Source: a bacterium
GTDB taxonomy: Bacteria > Verrucomicrobiota > Verrucomicrobiae > JAJYAR01
Length of the DNA stretch: 6,722 bases
Direction of reading: 5' to 3'
Assembly (NCBI GenBank): GCA_021779435.1
Contig: JAJYAR010000151.1
Coordinates: forward strand, 1-6,722
Shown here: positions 1-4,547 of the stretch, piece after piece
Position numbering within the stretch: the stretch's first letter is position 1
How the letters are laid out: the number at the start of each line of letters is the position of its first letter
Notes under the pieces: generated by a model
Databases searched by the model: none
The model's input: only the letters and a program-made list of their open reading frames with translations
Told to the model about the DNA's origin: nothing
Program-made: the position numbers and the translations under genes

Positions 1-405
1 AAGCGTCTCCCCGACAATTCGGGAGAGATCGGCAAATTCGATGTCGTGGCACTGGAGGAGATCGATGTGGTCGACGCCCAGCCGGGCGCAGCTTTCGTCG
101 AGACTCTTGCGTACCCGTGTCGCCGAGAAATCGAATTCCCCTTCTCCGTATTGCCCCACCTTCGTGGCGAGAATGTAGAGCTCCCGAGGCACGTCGCGCA
201 GGGCCTTGCCCAGCACCGTCTCGGCCTTGGTGGCGCCGTAGTACGGCGACACATCGATGAAGTTGATGCCGAGGTCGAGGGAGGTGCGGACGGTGCGGAT
301 CGCCTCGGCTTCGTTGACGGAGCGGAAGACGCCGCCAAGTGAGGACGCACCGAAGCCGAGCTGGGAGACGGAGAGGCCTGTGCGGCCGAGGGTGCGGTAA
401 TGCAT
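1..405 (-). CDS. Aldo/keto reductase, L-galactose/L-fucose dehydrogenase-like (partial, C-terminus off left edge)
   Basis: Likely a cytoplasmic NAD(P)-dependent dehydrogenase that oxidises the C1 of L-galactose, L-fucose or a related aldose to the lactone. The visible 135 residues begin MHYRTLGRTGLSVSQLGFG, the usual AKR N-terminus. The AKR catalytic tetrad is recognisable as D51 (NFIDVSPYYG), Y56, K82 (ATKVGQYGEG) and H120 (LQCHD). The stretch FDFSATRVRKSLDES...HCHDIEF-like (residues 91-124) closely resembles plant L-galactose dehydrogenase (FDFSAERV...HCHDIEFGSL) as I remember it, which is why I prefer this subgroup to a generic AKR. The start codon is the ATG whose complement is 403-405, 6 nt after the stop of the upstream lactonase gene. 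There is no Shine-Dalgarno sequence, so translation is probably coupled to the lactonase. The remaining roughly 180 residues lie outside the window. The exact substrate is inferred from the family and the neighbour. Confidence 0.88.
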   Translation of the reverse strand, partial: MHYRTLGRTGLSVSQLGFGASSLGGVFRSVNEAEAIRTVRTSLDLGINFIDVSPYYGATKAETVLGKALRDVPRELYILATKVGQYGEGEFDFSATRVRKSLDESCARLGVDHIDLLQCHDIEFADLSRIVGETL

Positions 406-411
406 GGGCGA

Positions 412-1251
412 TCAGGCTGTGATTGAATAGGCGGCGGCCGCAGTGCCTCCCAGGATGCTGGCACGCTCCATGAGGGATAGGGGCGCACAGAGGCTCTCGA
501 CTGCGGCGACCCACGCGGAGTAATCCCCGGCCACTAGGCAGACGGGCCAGTCCGAGCCGAACATGACACGGCCCGGGCCGAATGCGCCCAGCACGTGATC
601 GAAGTAGGGCCGGATAAGCGCCGGGGACCAGCGCCAGCCCGGCGCCTCGGTGATGACCCCGGAAAACTTGCAGGTGACATTGGGCCGGCGGCCGAGTTCG
701 CGCAGTTGCCCGGACCAGACCGGATCGACGACGGGCGACACCACGGGCTTGGCGATGTGGTCGAGCACGAAGCGCTGGTTGGGATGGCGGTCCACGAAGC
801 GCAGGGCGGCGGGAAGCTGGCGCGCGGTGACGAGCAGATCGTACACGAGGCCGCGCCCGGTCAGCTGCCGAATTCCGGAATTGAAGCGCTCACCGTCGAG
901 GAAGGCCGGGTCGGGTTCGTCCTGAACGACGTGGCGCAGGCCGCGGAATTTGGGATGCGCACAGAAGCCATCGAGGAGCTGGGAAAGCGTTTCGGACGCA
1001 AGAGGGACCCAGCCGACGACGGCCTTTATCTTGGGCGAGGAGGACGCGAGTTCCAGAAGCCAGCGGGTCTCCTCGAGAGACTGCCTTGCCTGCACGGCCA
1101 CCGAGCCGTCGATCCCTGCGGCATCCAGAGCCGGCGCGAGATCGTCGGGCATGAAATCCCGCCGGATGCGATGCATCGACTCCCCGATCCACGCGTACTC
1201 GGCGGCATTTTGGGTGTAGCGCCAGAAGTGTTGATGGGCGTCGATCCTCAT
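412..1251 (-). CDS. Amidohydrolase-family sugar lactonase (COG3618; L-fuconolactonase / L-rhamnonolactonase type)
   Basis: A 279-residue TIM-barrel amidohydrolase 2 protein, the usual length for COG3618. Members hydrolyse aldono-lactones such as L-fucono-1,5-lactone or L-rhamnono-1,4-lactone to the open aldonate. Visible signatures in order are DAHQHFW (4-10, N-terminal metal-site HxH), GLRHVVQ (104-110), the barrel motif DHIAKP (164-169), CKFSG (194-198) and GSDWPV (232-237) with the conserved Asp234, then GGTAAAAY near the C-terminus. It is the first gene of a leftward unit with the aldo/keto reductase 6 nt downstream, so one transcript would encode a dehydrogenase and the lactonase acting on its product. 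The start at MRIDAHQHFW is secure because the metal motif begins at residue 4. Only a weak, distant AAGG precedes it. The sugar could be L-fucose, L-galactose or L-rhamnose; the sequence alone does not settle this. Confidence 0.9.
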   Translation of the reverse strand: MRIDAHQHFWRYTQNAAEYAWIGESMHRIRRDFMPDDLAPALDAAGIDGSVAVQARQSLEETRWLLELASSSPKIKAVVGWVPLASETLSQLLDGFCAHPKFRGLRHVVQDEPDPAFLDGERFNSGIRQLTGRGLVYDLLVTARQLPAALRFVDRHPNQRFVLDHIAKPVVSPVVDPVWSGQLRELGRRPNVTCKFSGVITEAPGWRWSPALIRPYFDHVLGAFGPGRVMFGSDWPVCLVAGDYSAWVAAVESLCAPLSLMERASILGGTAAAAYSITA

Positions 1252-1363
1252 GGCAGGCGGCGGCCTTCAGGAGATCTCGGTCGAGGGCGGTGGAGCAGGA
1301 ACGCGTGACATGGGCGGGGATGGGGACGAGGCGTTAACCTAACACAAGGAGGGAGGGGTGAGA

Positions 1364-1429
1364 ATGGCGGTTCTTTGCCAGAAGATGACGATTATTGACC
1401 GAAAATGGGGCTCCAATCATCTGGAATAG
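1364..1429 (+). CDS. Possible 21-residue leader peptide or chance small ORF
   Basis: A short frame, ATG GCG GTT CTT TGC ... GAA TAG, encodes MAVLCQKMTIIDRKWGSNHLE. It is preceded by AAGGAGG (1346-1352) and GGGAGGGG (1351-1358), the latter 5 nt before the ATG. This is the strongest ribosome-binding signal I saw in the window; the annotated genes around it have none. It lies wholly inside the lactonase/AraC intergenic region, 55 nt before the AraC start, and it overlaps the first copy of the CGATWATTGAC repeat. I do not recognise the peptide. It could be a leader peptide, or a purine-rich stretch with a chance ATG. Confidence 0.25.
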   Translation: MAVLCQKMTIIDRKWGSNHLE

Positions 1430-1455
1430 GGCTAAAAAACATTCGATAATTGACG
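1389..1455. promoter_or_regulatory. Direct-repeat pair CGATWATTGAC, candidate AraC-family operator
   Basis: CGATTATTGACC at 1389-1400 and CGATAATTGACG at 1444-1455 are in the same orientation, match at 10 of the first 11 bases, and are 55 bp apart, about five helical turns. They lie in the divergent region between the lactonase operon and the AraC-type gene. AraC-family proteins typically bind direct repeats in such regions, sometimes by looping. The second copy overlaps a GATAAT -10-like hexamer, which would fit autoregulation. Function is inferred from position and repetition only. Confidence 0.4.
1422..1450 (+). promoter_or_regulatory. Possible promoter of the AraC-type regulator
   Basis: GATAAT at 1445-1450 matches the -10 consensus at five of six bases. 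A poor -35-like TGGAAT lies 17 bp upstream at 1422-1427 (three of six). Transcription would start about 1457, leaving a leader of roughly 28 nt before the ATG at 1485. The weak -35 would suit an activator-dependent promoter. I found no convincing sigma-70 promoter facing the lactonase. Confidence 0.3.
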
Positions 1456-1484
1456 CCACAGGCTCGTGGTCATCGGGTTTTGGG

Positions 1485-2384
1485 ATGAAAGAACGCAGGA
1501 AGGGGCAGGCGCCGGACTTCTTTTCGAGGCAGGTCAGCACGGCCCGGAGGTTTTACCTGGACCTGAGGCGGGGAAGGAGGGAGTCGCTGGCTGTGGTGGG
1601 CGGAGGGTGGGAGCGGTGTGCGCCGGACTATCGCATCGCGCGGACGACGTTCCCGTATTATGGGATCGAGTACGTAGTGGGAGGGGCCGGGCGGCTGGTG
1701 ATGCAGGGTCGGGCGTACGAACTTAACCGGGGCTGCGCCTACGCCTACGGGCCTGGCGTCCGCCACGAGATCACGACCGCTACCGGAGACCGGCTCGCGA
1801 AGTATTTTGTGGATTTCACGGGCGCTCGCAGCCCGAGGCTGATGAGGGAATGCGGGCTGGGTCCGGGGGTCGTGCGCCTGGTGGGCCAGGAGGACTCGGT
1901 GGAACGGGCCTTCGAGGAGCTTGTGCGCGCCGGGCTGTCGACAGGCGAACAGGCCGCGAGACTCAGCGCGCTCCAGCTTGAGATCCTGCTGGTGACCATC
2001 TCGGAGCAGGGGGTGCCGGCGGAATCATCGGACCGGCGTTCCCACGCGACGTTCGTGCGGTGCCGCAGACACATCGAGCGGAATTTCCTGGCCCATGCCT
2101 CGATCGGCGAGGCGGCGGCGGCCTGCCATGTCGATGCGGCCTATCTGTGCCGCCTGTTTGCCCGCTATTCGGCGCAGACACCGTACCGGTTTTTGCAGAG
2201 GCTTCGGATGAACCACGCGGCGGCCATGCTCGAGGACCGGCGGTGCATGGTCCGCGAAGCGGCGGACGCGCTGGGGATGGATCCCTTCGCGTTCTCGCGC
2301 GTCTTCAAGAGGGTCCACGGACTCGCGCCGCGCGTCTTCCTGCGGCGAAGGGCCGCGGAAGCGCGCGACACGGAGCAGGACTAG
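1485..2384 (+). CDS. AraC-family transcriptional regulator
   Basis: A 299-residue regulator with an N-terminal cupin-type sensor domain (about residues 35-115, including FPYYGIEYVVGGAGRL at 56-71 and GPGVRHEI at 89-96) and a C-terminal AraC/XylS DNA-binding domain with two helix-turn-helix units (about 190-290). The first HTH is SIGEAAAACHVDAAYLCRLF (206-225), followed by TPYRFLQRLRMNHAAAML. The second is VREAADALGMDPFAFSRVFKRVHGLAP (256-282). The ATG at 1485 is chosen because MKERRKGQAPDFFSRQV begins where related proteins begin. An upstream TTG at 1395 would add 30 residues without family resemblance and would lie within the putative operator. It is divergent from the lactonase/dehydrogenase pair and probably controls it in response to the sugar or a metabolite. 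There is no good Shine-Dalgarno sequence. Confidence 0.9.
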   Translation: MKERRKGQAPDFFSRQVSTARRFYLDLRRGRRESLAVVGGGWERCAPDYRIARTTFPYYGIEYVVGGAGRLVMQGRAYELNRGCAYAYGPGVRHEITTATGDRLAKYFVDFTGARSPRLMRECGLGPGVVRLVGQEDSVERAFEELVRAGLSTGEQAARLSALQLEILLVTISEQGVPAESSDRRSHATFVRCRRHIERNFLAHASIGEAAAACHVDAAYLCRLFARYSAQTPYRFLQRLRMNHAAAMLEDRRCMVREAADALGMDPFAFSRVFKRVHGLAPRVFLRRRAAEARDTEQD

Positions 2385-2400
2385 GCCGTCGCGGGGATAG

Positions 2401-2430
2401 GCCCGCCGGTCCGGGCGCCCGGGTCCGTCA
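2401..2430. terminator. GC-rich palindrome between convergent genes, possible bidirectional terminator
   Basis: A perfect 12-bp palindrome, CCGGGCGCCCGG (2411-2422), sits in the 43-nt gap between the end of the AraC-type gene and the end of the VOC gene. In RNA the stem could extend through U-G and G-U wobbles to G-C pairs on both sides. There is no T tract, so it is at best a weak intrinsic terminator or a stop for 3' decay. Confidence 0.3.
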
Positions 2431-2847
2431 GGCGGCGACTGTCACCATCCAGCCAATACCGAACCGGTCGGTCACCATGCCGAAACACGGCGACCAGAAG
2501 GTCTTGCCCAGCGGCATCGAGGCGGTGCCGCCGGCCGACAGGGCGGCAAAGGCCTTGTGGGCTTGCGCTTCGTCCGGAAGCGCGATCGAGAGGGAAAATC
2601 CCTCGAATTTGCCGCCCGCCTCGCAACCATCCGAAGCCATGACGGTGGCCCCACCGATAGTGAACATGGAGTGCATGACCTTGGATTCGAATCCGGCGGG
2701 GATCCGGCCAGGAGGAATCGGCTCCGGGCTTTCGTTGAAGCGCATGAGCATCTCCACCTTGGCGCCGAGTGCGCTTTGGTAGAAGGTGAGCGCCTCGTCG
2801 CAGCGGCCGCCGAAAACGAGGTAAGGTATTATGAGCGTGGATTTCAT
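2428..2847 (-). CDS. VOC-family protein, PhnB-like (glyoxalase/bleomycin-resistance fold)
   Basis: A 139-residue single-domain protein of the vicinal-oxygen-chelate superfamily, PhnB/COG2764 type. The sequence shows the PhnB pattern: YLVFGGRCDEALTFYQSALGAKVE (9-32), an MHSMFTIGGATVMASDG strand (58-74), and the C-terminal GGTASMPLGKTFWSPCFGMVTDRFGIGWMV run (106-135). Members fold into paired beta-alpha-beta-beta-beta units. Many have no proven reaction, so no enzymatic activity is claimed. It is the last gene of a leftward series, 59 nt after the DoxX-like gene. PhnB-like VOC genes are common neighbours of ECF42 sigma factors, and an ECF42 gene lies 1.7 kb away. The start precedes KSTLIIPYLVF, as usual for the family. 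The sequence before it (ACACCCACAACC) has no Shine-Dalgarno motif. Confidence 0.9.
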   Translation of the reverse strand: MKSTLIIPYLVFGGRCDEALTFYQSALGAKVEMLMRFNESPEPIPPGRIPAGFESKVMHSMFTIGGATVMASDGCEAGGKFEGFSLSIALPDEAQAHKAFAALSAGGTASMPLGKTFWSPCFGMVTDRFGIGWMVTVAA

Positions 2848-2906
2848 GGTTGTGGGTGTGTTGGAAACCAGAGGTCTGAAAAGCGGGTGGGGCGCCGGAG
2901 GTCCCT

Positions 2907-3353
2907 TCAGGACGAGGTCGTCCGCGATCGGAGCATCGATGCAAACGACGCGCGGTACGACCAGGCGAGGTACAACTCGAGGAGAAGGAAGACGGCGGAC
3001 ATGGGTCGGCCCGTGGGCTCGATCATGAAGTGGAACAGGATGCTGTTGACGATGAACGGGGCGAACAGGGCGAGGGCCAGAGGCACGAAGCGGTTCAGGA
3101 CGAGCAAGGAGCCGACGACGAGCAGGGTCACTGCGATCAGGGGCATCATGTACCCGGTCTTCATGAGCGCCTCGGCAAAGGCCATGGCGGCCGGAGCAAG
3201 TGGCGTCTTGGGTTGTGGGATGAAGTTGAAGAACCCGTTGAGGCCAAACACGACCAGCGGCAGGCCCATCACGTAGCGTATGATCGCGGGCAGGAGGCGG
3301 ATCTTTTTCGGCCGAATGGCCGCATCCGGGGAGGCGGGGGGCGAGGAGGTCAT
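2907..3353 (-). CDS. DoxX-like small membrane protein
   Basis: A predicted 148-residue inner-membrane protein with four hydrophobic segments: about 20-45 (LLPAIIRYVMGLPLVVFGLNGFF), 68-86, 88-108 and 116-134. The first segment with its FGLNGFFNFIPQP ending, the following AxAFAEALMKTGYMMPLIAV and the conserved VNSILFHFMIEPTG loop are typical of DoxX/DoxD-like proteins, whose biochemical role is poorly defined. The ATG at complement 3351-3353 is chosen because the open frame continues upstream into the SRPBCC gene as non-homologous, arginine-rich sequence. It sits 67 nt after the SRPBCC gene and 59 nt before the VOC gene on the same strand, so the three may be co-transcribed. No Shine-Dalgarno sequence precedes the ATG. 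The short Ser/Pro-rich N-terminus (MTSSPPASPD) is cytoplasmic by the positive-inside rule (RPKKIR follows). Confidence 0.82.
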   Translation of the reverse strand: MTSSPPASPDAAIRPKKIRLLPAIIRYVMGLPLVVFGLNGFFNFIPQPKTPLAPAAMAFAEALMKTGYMMPLIAVTLLVVGSLLVLNRFVPLALALFAPFIVNSILFHFMIEPTGRPMSAVFLLLELYLAWSYRASFASMLRSRTTSS

Positions 3354-3371
3354 GGCGATACTAAAACGAGA

Positions 3372-3401
3372 TTTGGGATTTTCGCAGTTCGGGTTCCCAA
3401 A
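3372..3401 (-). terminator. Inverted repeat between SRPBCC and DoxX-like genes, possible weak terminator or attenuator
   Basis: TTTGGGA (3372-3378) and TCCCAAA (3395-3401) form a 7-bp perfect stem with a 16-nt loop. On the leftward transcript it lies 19 nt past the SRPBCC stop and is followed by ATCTCGTTTTAG before the DoxX-like start. The A+T-rich stem and long loop make it weak. It could reduce read-through from SRPBCC into DoxX, or be a protein-binding site. Confidence 0.25.
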
Positions 3402-3420
3402 ACGGATTGGTCGGCGCTGG

Positions 3421-3909
3421 TCAGAGGTCGGCCGCGAGGGCCGCGAGCTTGTCGAGGCTTTCACCCCAGCCCGGGAAGAAACCCATTTTCTCGTGGGCGA
3501 CGCGATCTTCGACGGATTTGTGCAGGGCCCTGGCCGTGAGCTTTGTGCGCCCATCGGGCAGGGCCTCGAAGCTGAAGATCGCGGTCAAAAAATGTTCGGG
3601 AGCGGGACGCCAGCCAGGGTCGTAGGCGTCGGTGAACACGATCCGTTGGTCGGGCACGACCTCCAGGAATATCCCGCGCGTCGGATATTCCGTGCCGTCG
3701 GGCGCGCGCATCACGGTGCGAAAAGCGCCCCCGGCGTGCAGGTCGAACGCAGTGACGCGGGTGCGCATGCCGTGCGGCCCCCACCAATCCGGAAGGCGTC
3801 GGGTCCATAATTCGAAAACCCGCGCGGGCGGCGCATCGATCACGCGTTCGATGCTCAGGTCGAGTTCGGACCGCGGCTGCTCGGGCGCTGTTGTCGGGGG
3901 CGTGGACAT
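3421..3909 (-). CDS. SRPBCC-family protein, AHSA1/START-like
   Basis: A 162-residue soluble protein of the SRPBCC (START/Bet v1-like) superfamily, AHSA1-like branch, COG3832 type. The family pattern is clear: LSIERVIDAPPARVFELWT (18-36), PDWWGPHGM with the WWGP motif common in this branch, FDLHAGGAFRTVMRAPDG, YPTRGIFLEVVPDQRIVFTDAY, and the C-terminal KMGFFPGWGESLDKLAALA helix. Such proteins form a hydrophobic cavity; a ligand cannot be read from the sequence. The ATG at complement 3907-3909 is preferred because the domain begins 17 residues later. An in-frame ATG at complement 3976-3978 would add 23 residues that do not resemble the family. It is the first gene of the leftward SRPBCC-DoxX-VOC series and is divergent from the DGPF-ECF42 unit, an association often seen with ECF42 sigma factors. 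Confidence 0.9.
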   Translation of the reverse strand: MSTPPTTAPEQPRSELDLSIERVIDAPPARVFELWTRRLPDWWGPHGMRTRVTAFDLHAGGAFRTVMRAPDGTEYPTRGIFLEVVPDQRIVFTDAYDPGWRPAPEHFLTAIFSFEALPDGRTKLTARALHKSVEDRVAHEKMGFFPGWGESLDKLAALAADL

Positions 3910-3929
3910 GGGAGGCTGTGGGATTTTTA

Positions 3930-3954
3930 GATCGAGGGTTTCAATGATCCGACG
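3930..3954 (-). promoter_or_regulatory. Possible ECF-type promoter for the SRPBCC gene
   Basis: Read leftward, CGTCGG (complement of 3949-3954) and CGATC (complement of 3930-3934) are separated by 14 nt and precede the SRPBCC ATG by about 20 nt. As I recall, ECF42 promoters have a TGTCGA-like -35 and a CGATC-like -10, so this is a partial match with a short spacer. Another partial match, CGTCGA-N16-GATC, reads leftward across 3991-4016. Neither is convincing alone. Confidence 0.2.
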
Positions 3955-3998
3955 AGTGGCCGCCTGGATTCCGGACATGTGCCGTGAAAAGATCTCCC

Positions 3999-4028
3999 TT
4001 TTCGCGAAAATCGACGGGCGTTTGCGAA
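3999..4028. promoter_or_regulatory. Palindrome TTTTCGCGAAAA with a related half-copy, candidate operator
   Basis: TTTTCGCGAAAA at 3999-4010 is a perfect 12-bp palindrome in the divergent SRPBCC/DGPF intergenic region. TTTGCGAA at 4021-4028 repeats its core TTCGCGAA (4001-4008) with one mismatch in eight when allowing T for C, at a spacing of exactly 20 bp, about two helical turns. The A/T-flanked CGCG core looks like a dimer-binding site for a repressor or activator. No regulator other than the sigma factor is encoded next to it. Confidence 0.35.
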
Positions 4029-4151
4029 TCTCGTGAGCCCGGATAACGGTGCCTTTCCCTGCCTCTTCCGCGGGCGAGTCCGTCCCGATGACTCCGGTTC
4101 GTCGAAGGAAAGAGGATACTCCCTTTCTGAAATTCCAAACCCTCATCGCCC

Positions 4152-4543
4152 ATGGACACGCCGACTCCACTGCCCGGCTCCCAGTACCTTCTGTTCTTTC
4201 GAAACAGCGGACCGGAGAACTACCAAGCCCTCTCCCCAGATGAGCGCCAAGCGCTCGTGACGCGTTGGAACGCGTGGTTCGAGGGCCTTCTCGCTCAGGG
4301 GAAGGCGGTCGAGGGACAGCCTTTGGAAACCCAGACGCGCGTGGTGTCGGGGCCGGGAGGCAGTCGCATCGTCGACGGACCTTTCCCGGAGGCGGCGGAC
4401 TCAAAGAGGCCACGGAAATCGCCCGCCGACATCCCGGACTCGAGCACGGCCTGGTGATCGAGATTCGGGAACTGACGCCGCACTGCCACCTTGGTGTCGT
4501 CACACGGCCGGGCGAGACGCGCTCGCCTGCAGCGACGCGCTAG
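4152..4543 (+). pseudogene. YCII-related (DGPF) protein gene, broken by an internal deletion with frameshift
   Basis: The first frame (4152-4457, 101 codons before TGA) begins with a normal YCII/DGPF protein: QYLLFFRNSGPENYQ, LSPDERQALVTRWNAWFEGL, GKAVEGQPL, RVVSGPGGSRIVDGPFPEA with the DGPF motif at residues 75-78. After FPEA it turns into unrelated SKRPRKSPADIPD. The expected ending, LKEATEIARRHPGLEHG then LVIEIREL, is present in another frame from 4400 and runs to TAG at 4541-4543. The K-E-A-x-G-G-Y-F core between the two parts is absent. From family spacing about 40 nt are missing, and any such length must be 1 more than a multiple of 3. The join is the run GGCGGCGG (4391-4398). In the restored frame the gene would end 4 nt before the sigma factor ATG. 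Function in the family is unknown; it is the standard partner of ECF42 sigma factors. A sequencing or assembly error is possible. Confidence 0.8.
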
Positions 4544-4547
4544 CGTC

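Noticed and set aside
46..342. A 98-codon rightward frame opposite the aldo/keto reductase
   Set aside because: The reverse strand carries the AKR catalytic tetrad in order; the rightward frame has no family features.
595..1308. A 237-codon rightward open frame opposite the lactonase gene
   Set aside because: It is antisense to a clear COG3618 protein, shows no recognisable domain, and is the usual open frame on the opposite strand of G+C-rich coding DNA.
2907..3554. A 215-residue version of the DoxX-like protein
   Set aside because: The extra 67 N-terminal residues are arginine/serine-rich antisense-type sequence overlapping the end of the SRPBCC gene; the ATG at 3353 gives a normal four-helix DoxX protein.
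4389..4402. Programmed ribosomal frameshift joining the two DGPF frames
   Set aside because: There is no slippery heptamer, and a frameshift would not restore the missing K-E-A-x-G-G-Y-F core, so a deletion explains the data better.
3421..4503. A 360-residue leftward protein covering the SRPBCC gene and its upstream region
   Set aside because: Only the last 162 residues have family resemblance. The rest crosses the divergent intergenic region and overlaps the opposite-strand DGPF gene.
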